NCBI GenBank assembly: GCA_963691905.1
Contig: OY829894.1
Coordinates: forward strand, 1-64,000
DNA length: 64,000 nt
Reading direction: 5' to 3'
Source: QGON01 sp963691905
GTDB taxonomy: Bacteria; Pseudomonadota; Gammaproteobacteria; Chromatiales; Chromatiaceae
Shown: positions 34,096 to 43,570 of the stretch, piece after piece
Numbering within the stretch: position 1 is the first letter of the stretch
Layout of the letters: each line of letters starts with the position of its first letter
Notes under the pieces: model-generated
Seen by the model: only the letters and a program-made list of their open reading frames with translations
What the model was told of the DNA's origin: nothing
Databases searched by the model: none
Program-made: the position numbers and the translations under genes

Positions 34096-35385
34096 ATGCG
34101 TTTTAGCAGTCTGGACGACTGGCTGGAGTGGCAGTCGTCACTTCATCCACACGAGATCGAGTTGGGACTCGATCGTGTCGACAGTGTCTGGCAGCGTTTG
34201 AGGCCTTCTGGGCTGGTATCTCCGGTAGTGACGGTCGCCGGAACCAACGGCAAGGGTTCCTCCGTTGCAATGCTGGAATCGATCTTCAAGCAGGCAGGCT
34301 ACACTACCGGTGCTTACACATCCCCTCATCTGGTTCAATATAATGAGCGTGTGCGGCTGAACAGCATCCCGGTGTCGGATGAACAGTTGTGCCGTGCCTT
34401 CCAACGCGTGGATGATGCGCGGGGTGAAGCCGCATTGACCTGTTTTGAGTTTGCTACCCTGGCGGCGCTGGATATTTTCGCTGAGCTGAAGCCGGACCTG
34501 GTGATTCTGGAGGTCGGGCTTGGAGGGCGTCTCGATGCGGTGAATATCATCGATGCGGATGTGGCGCTGATCACTACGGTGGCATTGGATCATACCGATT
34601 GGTTAGGAGAGACCCTGAACCAGATCGGTGCAGAGAAGGCGGGCATCATGCGTGGCAACCGCCCGGTGATCATGGCAGATAAGGGATTGCCGGCTTCTGT
34701 CTATCAGCATGCAGCGTCGATTGGGGCGATCCAGTGTCGGGTGGACGTGGATTTTCATGCCACTCCAAGTGATGATGGGTGGCACTGGAAAGGTGGTCGC
34801 CAAGAATATCCCAATCTGCCAATGCCTGCGTTACCAGGGGCATTTCAAGTGCAAAATGCCGCTGGGGTTCTGGCGGTTGTCGAACAACTTTCTTCCCGGT
34901 TAGTTGTCGAACCGCAAGATGTAGTGAAGGGTTTGGCCTCTGTACGACTGGCCGGTCGTTATCAGCTGATAGACGGGGATGTGCAAGTGGTGCTGGATGT
35001 GGCTCACAACATTCAGGCGGCTGAGGTGCTGAGGGATAATCTGCGGGAAAGGAGTGGGAAAGGCGCAGTGCTCGCTGTCTTCGCCATGTTGGCAGATAAA
35101 GATGTCGCAGGGGTGATACAGGTATTGGACCCTGATGTGGGCAGTTGGTATCTGGTGGAGTTGTCCGGCAGCCGCTCGCGCACGACGGAGGAGCTTGAGG
35201 CGGCGCTACGAGAGGCCGGCAGTGGCAGCAGAGCCCGTCGGTTTGCCTCAGTAAAGGATGGCTTACAGGCAGCAATGGGCGACGCAGGCAGGGATGATAG
35301 GGTCTTGGTATTCGGTTCATTCCTGACTGTTGGTGAAGCACTGCAATATCTGCAGCCAGTCGCCGATGTTTTTGCGAGCGCCTGA
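34096..35385 (+). CDS. folC: Folylpolyglutamate / dihydrofolate synthase
   Basis: The 429-residue Mur-ligase-fold enzyme has the ATP loop GTNGKGS, TSPHLVQYNERVR, EVGLGGRLDAVN, TVALDHTDWLG and DVAHN in the C-terminal domain. It adds glutamate to folates and forms dihydrofolate. accD-folC-SPOR protein is a conserved run. Confidence 0.97.
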   Translation: MRFSSLDDWLEWQSSLHPHEIELGLDRVDSVWQRLRPSGLVSPVVTVAGTNGKGSSVAMLESIFKQAGYTTGAYTSPHLVQYNERVRLNSIPVSDEQLCRAFQRVDDARGEAALTCFEFATLAALDIFAELKPDLVILEVGLGGRLDAVNIIDADVALITTVALDHTDWLGETLNQIGAEKAGIMRGNRPVIMADKGLPASVYQHAASIGAIQCRVDVDFHATPSDDGWHWKGGRQEYPNLPMPALPGAFQVQNAAGVLAVVEQLSSRLVVEPQDVVKGLASVRLAGRYQLIDGDVQVVLDVAHNIQAAEVLRDNLRERSGKGAVLAVFAMLADKDVAGVIQVLDPDVGSWYLVELSGSRSRTTEELEAALREAGSGSRARRFASVKDGLQAAMGDAGRDDRVLVFGSFLTVGEALQYLQPVADVFASA

Positions 35386-35499
35386 TATACTCTCTTACTA
35401 AGGAGAACGTAGGATAGCCGACATCCTCGTTTGTGTATGTCACCTATCCTATGAACCCTTTGGTAATACGATTTTCTGATTTCTGACAGGTATCCGGTT

Positions 35500-36036
35500 T
35501 TGGAGGAGAGGCTTAAACGCAGGTTGATAGGTGGAGCGGTGCTGGTTTCGCTGGTGGTTATTTTTGTACCCATGTTGCTGGAAACTCCGGCCAAGCTGAA
35601 TAAAGCGATCAAAGGCACCAACATACCGGCAATGCCGAAAAAGCCTGCCGGGTCTGAAGTCAATATTCTGCCATCGTTTGATCAATCGGCCTCACGAAAT
35701 GAGCGCAGCCTGGAAATCGTGCCGAAAAAGCCGAAACCTGCTGCCACATCCAGCAATAATAAAACGGGGAAAATTGCGCGAACCACCCCATCAGCCTGGA
35801 TAATTCAGGTGGCTAGTTTCAGCAATAGAAAAAATGCCGACAAACTGGTCAAGCGGCTTAAAAAAGGAGACCTGCCTGCACATATCGAATTTACATCGGT
35901 TCAGGGTAAACGATTCTATCGTGTGCGGGTTGGCCCGGAAGTCGATCGAAAACTTGCAGAGAAGATGGTTAAGCGTATAAATAGAGACTATATAGATGAG
36001 ATCAAGAAGAAGGTTACGCTGATTCGTTATCCTTAG
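35500..36036 (+). CDS. dedD: SPOR-domain membrane protein, DedD-like
   Basis: The protein has 178 residues: a short cytoplasmic N terminus (MEERLKRRLIGG), one membrane helix (about 10-27), a basic Pro/Lys linker and a C-terminal SPOR domain (about 98-175; WIIQVASFSNRKNADKLVKRL) that binds denuded septal peptidoglycan. The start is TTG 35500, giving the DedD-typical beginning. Position after folC matches dedD elsewhere. cvpA and purF, which usually follow, are replaced here by gspC. Confidence 0.88.
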   Translation: MEERLKRRLIGGAVLVSLVVIFVPMLLETPAKLNKAIKGTNIPAMPKKPAGSEVNILPSFDQSASRNERSLEIVPKKPKPAATSSNNKTGKIARTTPSAWIIQVASFSNRKNADKLVKRLKKGDLPAHIEFTSVQGKRFYRVRVGPEVDRKLAEKMVKRINRDYIDEIKKKVTLIRYP

Positions 36037-36042
36037 GAATCG

Positions 36043-36960
36043 ATGGTAGTTATGGATTTTACAGGTACAGCTCAACGCGCAATGGGGATCTGGGGAGAGT
36101 CAGGTCGTTCCGGATGGTTGGATCAATTGGTCAGCCGTATTTTGCCCAGAGTTGCGCTGCTGGTACTTGTGGTTCTGGTTGCCTATGTTCTGGCCCAGAT
36201 CACCTGGCAGGTGATACCTGTCCCCGCTGAACAGCATATTGTTCGTAGTGGAGAGGTGCTCACTGGAACAAAACATCCTGGTCGCTCCCTTAAAGATCAG
36301 TCGGACCGTCTCTCCGCGCTGCACGTGTTTGGACGACCCGGGGCCGTAAAGAGAAGCGCCCCGAAGGTTGTAGAGCGAGCGCCCGAGACAAGCCTTAACC
36401 TGACGCTGCATGGCGTTTTTGCCGACCTTAAACCTGAACTTGGCGCAGCAATCATCGGCAAGGCTGGCTCGGAGCAGAAGTATTACAAGGTTGGCAAGAA
36501 GATCATGGGTGGGGTTACTTTGCAGGCAGTGCATGAAGACCGCGTTGTATTGCTCAGGAATGGTCGGTCGGAGGTGCTGCGTTTCCCCAAGGCTTCCAAG
36601 CCCGTGGTAACCAGCAGCAGATCGAAATCTGCATCCAAGGCATCATCTTCCTCTTCTCTGAGCACATACAAGGAGATGTTCAAGCGAGAACCGTTGAAGA
36701 TTTTTCAACATCTTCGCTTCGTACCGGTTCGCACGGGCAAACAGTTGAAAGGCTATCGAATTTTGCCGCAGAAAAACCGGGATCTCTATAACCGTCTTGG
36801 TGTACGGCCATCCGACCTTGTTACTTCTGTCAATGGTGTTCCGCTAAATGATGACAAGCAGGCGATGGGCCTGATCAAAGATCTGCAATCAGCGGATAAC
36901 ATTGAACTGGTGGTATTACGTCAAGGCCAGCAGACGACGTTGTCGCTGGATCTAAATTAA
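36043..36960 (+). CDS. gspC: Type II secretion inner-membrane protein GspC
   Basis: The protein has 305 residues: membrane helix (about 33-55), homology region domain (LSALHVFGRPG to about 180; LNLTLHGVFAD), a Ser/Lys linker and a C-terminal PDZ-like domain (about 215-305; LGVRPSDLVTSVNGVPLND). GspC links the inner-membrane platform to the secretin. It is on the plus strand, convergent with and separate from the other gsp genes. A second in-frame ATG at 36052 is possible. Confidence 0.92.
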   Translation: MVVMDFTGTAQRAMGIWGESGRSGWLDQLVSRILPRVALLVLVVLVAYVLAQITWQVIPVPAEQHIVRSGEVLTGTKHPGRSLKDQSDRLSALHVFGRPGAVKRSAPKVVERAPETSLNLTLHGVFADLKPELGAAIIGKAGSEQKYYKVGKKIMGGVTLQAVHEDRVVLLRNGRSEVLRFPKASKPVVTSSRSKSASKASSSSSLSTYKEMFKREPLKIFQHLRFVPVRTGKQLKGYRILPQKNRDLYNRLGVRPSDLVTSVNGVPLNDDKQAMGLIKDLQSADNIELVVLRQGQQTTLSLDLN

Positions 36961-37005
36961 ACCAATACGTTTGCACTTTTAGCGTTGTTTGCGGACGGAC
37001 GCTAT

Positions 37006-37368
37006 CTACTTTAAGGCTTTTAGCGCCTTTGCGTAGCCCTGCGAAGCAGCGCGTTGGATCCACTGCATAGCCTGACTATCGTCTTTCTCCAATCCCAGGC
37101 CATGATGATACATGTAACCCAATGCATATTGGGCCTCGGCATTGCCTTCCACGGCGAGTGGGAAGAGTAGCTGGAATGCAGCCTCATACTTCTTTTCCGC
37201 AAAGGCACTCCTGGATTTTTCAAGAATGATTTTTGGATCCTTGAGTTGGGCTTCCTTTTCGGCACTGGAGGTGCAGCCAAAGAGAAGGCTCAGGCTGAGC
37301 AGAGTCATTGCGAGCAATCGACAGATCGCCGGGAGTCTGGGGCTTAGGGAGTATTGATCAGTGAACAT
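37006..37368 (-). CDS. Sel1-repeat lipoprotein between the gsp arms
   Basis: The protein has 120 residues. A signal peptide ends in the lipobox LLFGC (Cys about 31). The mature part is a short helical repeat protein with one clear Sel1-like repeat (GNAEAQYALGYMYHHGLGLEKDDSQAMQWI) near the C terminus. It lies downstream of gspF on the same strand (31 bp), so it may be the last gene of the gsp transcript. It could serve as a secretin pilotin-like or accessory factor; small helical-repeat lipoproteins do so in other systems, but this is inference. Confidence 0.75.
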   Translation of the reverse strand: MFTDQYSLSPRLPAICRLLAMTLLSLSLLFGCTSSAEKEAQLKDPKIILEKSRSAFAEKKYEAAFQLLFPLAVEGNAEAQYALGYMYHHGLGLEKDDSQAMQWIQRAASQGYAKALKALK

Positions 37369-37399
37369 GATTGCGCTTTCCTGAGATAGATCTCCTGTG

Positions 37400-38611
37400 T
37401 CAGCCTACCAACTGGTTGAGATCGAAGATGGGCAGCAGTATCCCCAAAACGATGATGAGTACTGCGCCACCCATGAACAGGATCAGGAGTGGCTCAAATA
37501 ACCCCAGCACTGTCGAGACGAGAGATTCGATTTCTCGCTCCTGAATGTCGGCGGCTCTCTCCAGCATCCCCTCCAGGTTACCGCTTGATTCACCGCTGGC
37601 CAGGAGGCTGAGTGTCATGGGTGGAAAGTACCCCGTCTTTTCCAATGCACCATGCAGACTGCTGCCTTCGCGCACTCGTAGTGATGCCTCTTCGACGGCA
37701 TTGCGCATTGGTAGATTGGTCAAAACCTGAGAGGCGATGCGCAATGCATCCAGAATTGGGACGCTGCTTGCGGCCATGATACTGAGGGTGCGTGCGAATC
37801 TTGCTGCATTTGAGGTTCTGATCAAGCGGCCGATCAGGGGGATGTGCAGGATAAAACGTTGCCACAGAATCTGGGGTCCGGGTTGCTTGATGATGTAGCT
37901 GAAGATAAATCCGCTGATCAGCAGAGTCACTAACATCAGCACGCCGTAATCCCTTACTGTGTCACTGGTGGCGATGAGCGCCCTGGTGATGAAGGGCAAC
38001 TCCTGTCCCATGTTCTCAAATACCCGGGTGACCTGGGGGACGATAAAAGTCAGCAAGCCACCCACGATAAGGATCGAAACTATCACCAGCAGGGCGGGGT
38101 AGAAGAGCGCGAGCACGGTCTTTTGCTGCATCTGCTGGCGTCGTTCCGTGTAGTCGGCCAGACGTTCCAGTACCACCTCCAGGTGGCCAGACTCCTCGCC
38201 GGAGGCGACGGTGCGGATATAGAGTTCCGGGAAGGTATGGGGGAATTCGGAGAGCCCGTCCGCCAGGCTGCGTCCCTCCAGAACCTTGGCGCGCACTGCC
38301 AGCAGAGTGCGTTCCACATGCCGTTTGTCGGTCTGTTGTGAGACGGTCTTGATAACGTGTTCGAGCGGCAGGCCGGATTTTAGTAGCGTGGCCATCTGGC
38401 GGGTGACCAGCGCCAGTTCCATGGCGTTGATCCGGCGCTGCAGGGTAAAACGGCGGCTTTTGACGGTTTCAGTGCTGGCTGTGTTGATGGTGAGCGGGGT
38501 AAGGCCGCTCTCCCGAAGTTGTTGTCTTACCTGTTTGGCGCTGTCCCCCTCGAGGACGCCGCGTTTCTCCTTGCCGGAAAGGTCGAGCGCTACGAATTCG
38601 AAGGCATCCAT
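37400..38611 (-). CDS. gspF: Type II secretion inner-membrane platform protein GspF
   Basis: The 403-residue protein has two T2SSF domains (about 68-192 and 270-392) and three membrane helices (about 167-190, 217-240 and 372-395). EESGHLEVVLERLADYTE and GESSGNLEGMLERAADIQE are the paired family motifs. It starts 6 bp after gspE. Confidence 0.96.
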   Translation of the reverse strand: MDAFEFVALDLSGKEKRGVLEGDSAKQVRQQLRESGLTPLTINTASTETVKSRRFTLQRRINAMELALVTRQMATLLKSGLPLEHVIKTVSQQTDKRHVERTLLAVRAKVLEGRSLADGLSEFPHTFPELYIRTVASGEESGHLEVVLERLADYTERRQQMQQKTVLALFYPALLVIVSILIVGGLLTFIVPQVTRVFENMGQELPFITRALIATSDTVRDYGVLMLVTLLISGFIFSYIIKQPGPQILWQRFILHIPLIGRLIRTSNAARFARTLSIMAASSVPILDALRIASQVLTNLPMRNAVEEASLRVREGSSLHGALEKTGYFPPMTLSLLASGESSGNLEGMLERAADIQEREIESLVSTVLGLFEPLLILFMGGAVLIIVLGILLPIFDLNQLVG

Positions 38612-38617
38612 AGTGTA

Positions 38618-40171
38618 CTAGCCCTCTTGCGTGACACGAATGATCTCGTCAATGGTGGTGTCGCCTTCCAGTACACGGCGCATGCCATCCTGACGCATGG
38701 GGCCGGTTGTTTTTCTAACGTGTTTGAGCATATCCAGCTCACCGGTACCCTGGTGGATAAGATTTCGCAGGGTTTCATCGATAACGATAAGTTCATAAAT
38801 GCCGGTGCGTCCCAGGTAGCCGTTATTGTGGCACTTGTCACAACCGGTGGGTGCATAGAGGGTGACCCGTTTGTCCTGGGACAACTCCAGCAATTCCAGC
38901 TCTCGCTGGGTAGCTGAATAGGGTTTTTTGCAGTGGGTGCAGAGGGTTCTCACCAGTCGCTGGGACAGGACGCTGATCAGGCTGGATGACAGCAGGAAAG
39001 GTTCAACGCCCATATCACGGAGACGGGTAACACTGCCGATGGCGGTGTTGGTGTGCAGAGTGGACAGAACCAGATGGCCGGTAAGACTTGCCTGTACTGC
39101 GATCTGGGCGGTTTCCAGATCACGAATCTCACCCACCATCACCACATCGGGATCCTGTCTTAGAATGGCGCGAAGTCCTCTGGCAAAGGTCAGATCGACC
39201 TTGTTGTTGACCTGGGTTTGGCCGATTCCGTCGAGGTAGTACTCAATCGGGTCTTCAACAGTGACGATGTTGCGGCTCTGGGTATTGAGCCGGGTAATTG
39301 CCCCATAGAGGGTGGTGGTTTTACCGGAACCGGTGGGTCCAGTGACAAGAAAGATGCCATGGGGACGCTGGATAACACCCGGATCGATCTGTGTCAGAAG
39401 TTTTTTGGACATGCCGAGATGGGAGAGGTCCAGGCGACCGGCTTTCTTGTCGAGTAGTCGCAGTACCACCCGCTCGCCGTAACTGGAGGGCAGCGTGGAG
39501 ACACGAACATCTACAGGTCTGCGTCCCACTTTCAGCGAGATGCGGCCATCCTGGGGGATACGCTTCTCCGCGATGTCAAGATGGGCCATGACCTTGATGC
39601 GGGAGACCAGAAAAGGGGCGACTGTACGGGGAGGGTTGAGCACCTCCCGCAAGATGCCGTCCACACGAAAACGAACCACAAGACGGTTTTCGTAGGGCTC
39701 AATATGGATGTCTGATGCCTCTTCCTTGATCGCTTCTGTAAAGAGTGCGTTGATCAGGCGGATGATAGGGGCGTCATCGTCGTTTTCCAGCAGATCTTCG
39801 GGTTGATCGAGTTGCCGCGCCACGTCGTCGAGATCCATGTCATCGCCCATGGTCTCCATGATCTGGCTGGACTGTTTGGAACCTGACTCGTAGATCGCCG
39901 TGAGTTCGCGTTCAAACTCCTCATCTGCAACCTCCTTCAAGACAAGTGGGCGCCCAAGGAAGCGACGCATCTCGTTGAAGACGCTTATTGGTGTACCGGT
40001 TTTGAACAGCACCCGAGTCTGACGTAGCGCGTCTTTTGTGACGATGACGCCGTGACGCCTGGCAAAGGCATAAGTGACATCGTCCCGGATTCTAGGCTGA
40101 CGATGCCCTGCGTCATTATCCGTCGCAGGGGCTGTCTCTGCCGGTGGGTTGTTCAGAAGTGACTCAGACAT
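38618..40171 (-). CDS. gspE: Type II secretion ATPase GspE
   Basis: The 517-residue cytoplasmic ATPase has an N-terminal GspE domain, Walker A GPTGSGKTTTLYG (about residue 278), the Asp box EDPIEYY, Walker B MVGEIRDLETA, and the tetracysteine zinc motif (CTHCKKPY and CDKCHNNGYLGRTG) typical of GspE. It powers pseudopilus assembly. Confidence 0.97.
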   Translation of the reverse strand: MSESLLNNPPAETAPATDNDAGHRQPRIRDDVTYAFARRHGVIVTKDALRQTRVLFKTGTPISVFNEMRRFLGRPLVLKEVADEEFERELTAIYESGSKQSSQIMETMGDDMDLDDVARQLDQPEDLLENDDDAPIIRLINALFTEAIKEEASDIHIEPYENRLVVRFRVDGILREVLNPPRTVAPFLVSRIKVMAHLDIAEKRIPQDGRISLKVGRRPVDVRVSTLPSSYGERVVLRLLDKKAGRLDLSHLGMSKKLLTQIDPGVIQRPHGIFLVTGPTGSGKTTTLYGAITRLNTQSRNIVTVEDPIEYYLDGIGQTQVNNKVDLTFARGLRAILRQDPDVVMVGEIRDLETAQIAVQASLTGHLVLSTLHTNTAIGSVTRLRDMGVEPFLLSSSLISVLSQRLVRTLCTHCKKPYSATQRELELLELSQDKRVTLYAPTGCDKCHNNGYLGRTGIYELIVIDETLRNLIHQGTGELDMLKHVRKTTGPMRQDGMRRVLEGDTTIDEIIRVTQEG

Positions 40172-40183
40172 GTGGTGTTGGCC

Positions 40184-42169
40184 TCAGTGTTGAGACGTGC
40201 CACTCTCCTCGTCAAAAGGCTGAGGAAGTGCATTGAATCGATCGGGCAGCAGAGGCGCCTCCTCATCGGGTAACAGATCGACCCCCAGCTGGCGCATCTG
40301 CAACTGCTGTGCCCGAAAGAAGTTGTATTTGTCGCCGGTCACAGCGGCATGTGTGGCGGCATCCCTAACAATAACAGGGCGCAGGAATACCACCAGATTA
40401 CGCTTGACCTTGGTGGTCGAGTTGGCGCGGAACAGGACACCAAGGACAGGGATGTCCCCCAGAAACGGCACCTTCTCTTCCACCTGCTGTAGATCTTCGT
40501 CAATCAACCCACCAAGCACGATGGTATCACCGTCATCCACCATGACCACGGTTTTTATCGTTCGCTTATTGGTGACGATATCGGCGGTACCGGTGCTGGC
40601 TGCCCTGTTGATGCTGGAGACCTCCTGGGAGACCTCCAACTGGATAGCGTTACCTTCATTGATCTGTGGTTTGACGCGCAGGGTCAGTCCGACATCCTGG
40701 CGCTGAATAGTCTGGAAAGGATTGACCGAGGTGCTGGATGAACCGGTGGAGGCGTACTGCCCCGTCAGGAAAGGTACGTTTTGGCCGACGACGATCTCGG
40801 CTTCCTGATTATCCAGGGTAAGAATACTGGGGGTTGAGAGGAGGTTGCTCGATGTGTCGCTCTCCAACGCACGGATCAGGGCGGCAAAATTGATCGAGTT
40901 GTTGTTGAAGCTGCCAAGTCCGATTGTGGTGCCTGACGGTATCGCTGGAATGGAGTCTGCGGCGATGGCACCTGCGATACTGCCTATGCTGGGGGTGCCT
41001 AAGTTGATAACGCCCACCGGTCCCGAGCCGCCAGGGGTGCCGTCGACGATCCACTGCACACCAAGCTCCTTGACTCTGTCTAACGAGATCTCGGCGATAA
41101 TCGCCTCGACCAGCACTTGGGCGCGGCGGATATCCAGTTTGCGGATGATGGACTGAAGCGTATTGAAGATATTCTGCGGCGCAGTAATGATCAGTGCGTT
41201 GGAAGCCTCATCAGCCTGGATATTGACCGGGGTGGAGGGGGTGCCCCCCTTGCCCTTCTTCCTGTTCTTGTCCAGGGTGTCGCTAACGCCGGTCAGTACG
41301 GTGGCGAGCTCCTTGGCGTTGGCATATCGCAGGTAGATGACCCGGGCATTGCCTTCATTATCGAAAGGGGTATCCAGGTGTTCGATCACCACCCTCGTGC
41401 GCAGACGGGTGGTGGTGTCACCGCTGATCAGTACGCTGTTGGTGCGTTCGTCAGCGATGAGTTTTGCCGGTTCCGCAGCGCCTTTACCTTTGTTTTTCTG
41501 CAATCCGGTGATGATTCGCACCACCTCTGCAGCGGAGGCGTGGCGCAGGGAGACCACTTCGATGGAGCTGTCACTTACTTGATCGATGCGGGAGATGATC
41601 TTCAGCAAGCGGTCCACGTTTTGTCTGCGATCGGAAATAATCAGAACATTGGTGGCGGGGTAGGCGGCCAAGTGCCCCTGTTGCGGGATCAAGGGGCGCA
41701 GAATGGGTACCAGCTGGGAAGCGGTAACGTTTTTTACCTGGAGGATCCGGGTGACCATCTGATCCCCCGGCAGTTCCTGGCTGTCGGAGCCGGTGGGGAT
41801 GCCGATCTGTTTGGCCTTTACATCGGGAACGATCTTGATGACCTCCCCGGCAGGCACGGTGGAGAATCCATGGACTTCCAGGATGGAGAGGAAGACCTGG
41901 TAAAACTCATCCTTGTCCATTGGATGAGCGGAGATGACGGTGACCTTGCCTTTCACCCGAGGGTCGACGACGAAATTCCTGCCGGTGTGTTCGGATACGG
42001 TCTTGATTAATGCGCTGATATCGGCGTCGTTTAGGTTAAGCGTAATCCGGTCGGCTTGGACCGAGGCACAAAACAGCAGCAGACTCAGTGCGATGAACAA
42101 CGTGCCACGGATATGGCGATGCCACGCAGATGGAGAAGAGTTTGGGGAATGGGTTTCCTGACTATTCAT
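40184..42169 (-). CDS. gspD: Type II secretion secretin GspD
   Basis: About 661 residues: signal peptide (hydrophobic stretch ending SVQA), N0 domain (ITLNLNDADISALIKTVSEH), three N1-N3 domains with N1-type VIISDRRQNVDRLL motifs, and the C-terminal secretin domain (VPFLTGQY, ISSINRAAS, DGDTIVLGGLIDE, VPFLGDIPVLGVLF). I chose ATG 42169; GTG 42196 would add nine residues. It forms the outer-membrane gate. The 157-bp gap to gspN suggests its own promoter. Confidence 0.95.
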   Translation of the reverse strand: MNSQETHSPNSSPSAWHRHIRGTLFIALSLLLFCASVQADRITLNLNDADISALIKTVSEHTGRNFVVDPRVKGKVTVISAHPMDKDEFYQVFLSILEVHGFSTVPAGEVIKIVPDVKAKQIGIPTGSDSQELPGDQMVTRILQVKNVTASQLVPILRPLIPQQGHLAAYPATNVLIISDRRQNVDRLLKIISRIDQVSDSSIEVVSLRHASAAEVVRIITGLQKNKGKGAAEPAKLIADERTNSVLISGDTTTRLRTRVVIEHLDTPFDNEGNARVIYLRYANAKELATVLTGVSDTLDKNRKKGKGGTPSTPVNIQADEASNALIITAPQNIFNTLQSIIRKLDIRRAQVLVEAIIAEISLDRVKELGVQWIVDGTPGGSGPVGVINLGTPSIGSIAGAIAADSIPAIPSGTTIGLGSFNNNSINFAALIRALESDTSSNLLSTPSILTLDNQEAEIVVGQNVPFLTGQYASTGSSSTSVNPFQTIQRQDVGLTLRVKPQINEGNAIQLEVSQEVSSINRAASTGTADIVTNKRTIKTVVMVDDGDTIVLGGLIDEDLQQVEEKVPFLGDIPVLGVLFRANSTTKVKRNLVVFLRPVIVRDAATHAAVTGDKYNFFRAQQLQMRQLGVDLLPDEEAPLLPDRFNALPQPFDEESGTSQH

Positions 42170-42326
42170 CGTGTTTTCTACACCGACCTTGGTCACTGCT
42201 CATTTTGGCAGAGTTCGTTAGAATAAAAATCTTTATTCATCATTGGGTTATCTGCGGTATGTGAGCCGTTTCTTAATACTAGCAGAAAGCATTTGAGTCG
42301 TATATGCCATGGATGGGAACCGCGCC

Positions 42327-43076
42327 TCAAAGCTGTCCGGAAAAATTTAGCTGAATACTGCCGCCGCTCCCTGATTTGCCTATCGCCTTCAAGGTGTTTA
42401 CCAGTGCAGGGTCAGCGGATGCCTTGGGTAGAATCCTGCCCGAGATCCGATAGGTGCCGGTCGGTGCCAAATTCAACTCACCCTTAATGCTGAGGCCGCC
42501 GCCAATATCCTGGATACTCGACCTTAGCCCATTTTCATCACCTTTGATGTCGAATTGTATGCCGCCCAAGTCCACGGCAACCGGGCTGGTGATGCCGGCC
42601 CCCTGCCAACGAATCTTGCCCGCCGCCTCATGGAGATTTGATGCCGCAAACTGTATCGAGGAGATGTCGATGTCGAGATTGCCAATCGCGCCGATCATCG
42701 GCTGATTGAGCAGTCCGGGAAGTATACGTGCCTTGACGATGCCCTTGATGCGCTCGGCCTGGTAACTGCCATCGATGTTGACCCCCGCATAACCTTCGAG
42801 TTGTTGCCCCGGTCCGCGTAAGCTGAGTCGATAGCGGAGCTTTCCGGTCAACAGATCCAGCGGCTGGAATCTCCAGGCGGTTGTACCCAGGTTGACGCCA
42901 TTGTAGTGGGTTTCTGTAGCGCTGCCCGACCAAATAGTGCCCCTGCTGTCGGCAAGCGTGAGTGGGGCGATTGTATCTCCAAGCCAGCCCAAGACGTGGC
43001 GTGCCGGAGTGGCGGCGATCAGAAACACCACAAAGCAGCAAATGCCGAGAAATGTTGGGCCTGGCTGTAGTCTCAT
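42327..43076 (-). CDS. gspN: Type II secretion protein GspN
   Basis: The 249-residue protein has one N-terminal membrane helix and a beta-rich periplasmic domain (LADSRGTIWSGSA, WRFQPLDLLTGKLRYRL, FSGQL at the end) matching GspN. It overlaps gspM by 4 bp. GspN is present in only some type II systems and is often dispensable. Confidence 0.88.
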   Translation of the reverse strand: MRLQPGPTFLGICCFVVFLIAATPARHVLGWLGDTIAPLTLADSRGTIWSGSATETHYNGVNLGTTAWRFQPLDLLTGKLRYRLSLRGPGQQLEGYAGVNIDGSYQAERIKGIVKARILPGLLNQPMIGAIGNLDIDISSIQFAASNLHEAAGKIRWQGAGITSPVAVDLGGIQFDIKGDENGLRSSIQDIGGGLSIKGELNLAPTGTYRISGRILPKASADPALVNTLKAIGKSGSGGSIQLNFSGQL

Positions 43077-43570
43077 TGCGTCGCTCTTTCAAGATCGAGT
43101 CTGGCATTTACCAAGCCGGGTTTCTCCTGGCGATCGATGTTCAGGGAGATGATGCTGACCGCATGGCGTGCCTGGAGTATGCCCAGCCATTTGATGATGC
43201 CATCGAAGGATGCCTGCTCGATCCAGATCTGGATCCGGTCGCTGCCTTGCGGTTTCAGTCGTTTGACCGTCTGGCGCAGACGATGTTTTTTGGCGGTGCG
43301 GTCGATCAGGGTGAACAGCGCCTCATTTGAGTTTGTCGAAGAGGTTGTACTGCTCTCACCGCGTAGCTGCATGACCTCACTGGCGGCTTTCTGCATCCAG
43401 AGCAGATTTTCCTGCCGGTCTTTCAGCTGACGTGACTGCTTGTCTATCTCCTGTTCGAATGGCAGCCAGAAGAGTAGATAGGCCAGCAGGAGAACAGGTG
43501 TGATCACTCCCGCAATCAGCGCTATACGTTCTTGTGGGGTTTTGGATGAGAGCCACTGGTCGATGTTCAT
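43073..43570 (-). CDS. gspM: Type II secretion protein GspM
   Basis: The 165-residue bitopic protein has a membrane helix (about 17-37, LIAGVITPVLLLAYLLFWLPF), a coiled-coil segment and a C-terminal ferredoxin-like domain. Its start overlaps the gspL stop by 4 bp, as expected of the GspL-GspM pair. Confidence 0.9.
   Translation of the reverse strand: MNIDQWLSSKTPQERIALIAGVITPVLLLAYLLFWLPFEQEIDKQSRQLKDRQENLLWMQKAASEVMQLRGESSTTSSTNSNEALFTLIDRTAKKHRLRQTVKRLKPQGSDRIQIWIEQASFDGIIKWLGILQARHAVSIISLNIDRQEKPGLVNARLDLERATQ

Noticed and set aside
41117..42010. Plus-strand 297-codon frame opposite gspD
   Set aside because: Antisense shadow of the secretin gene; no ribosome-binding site or family.
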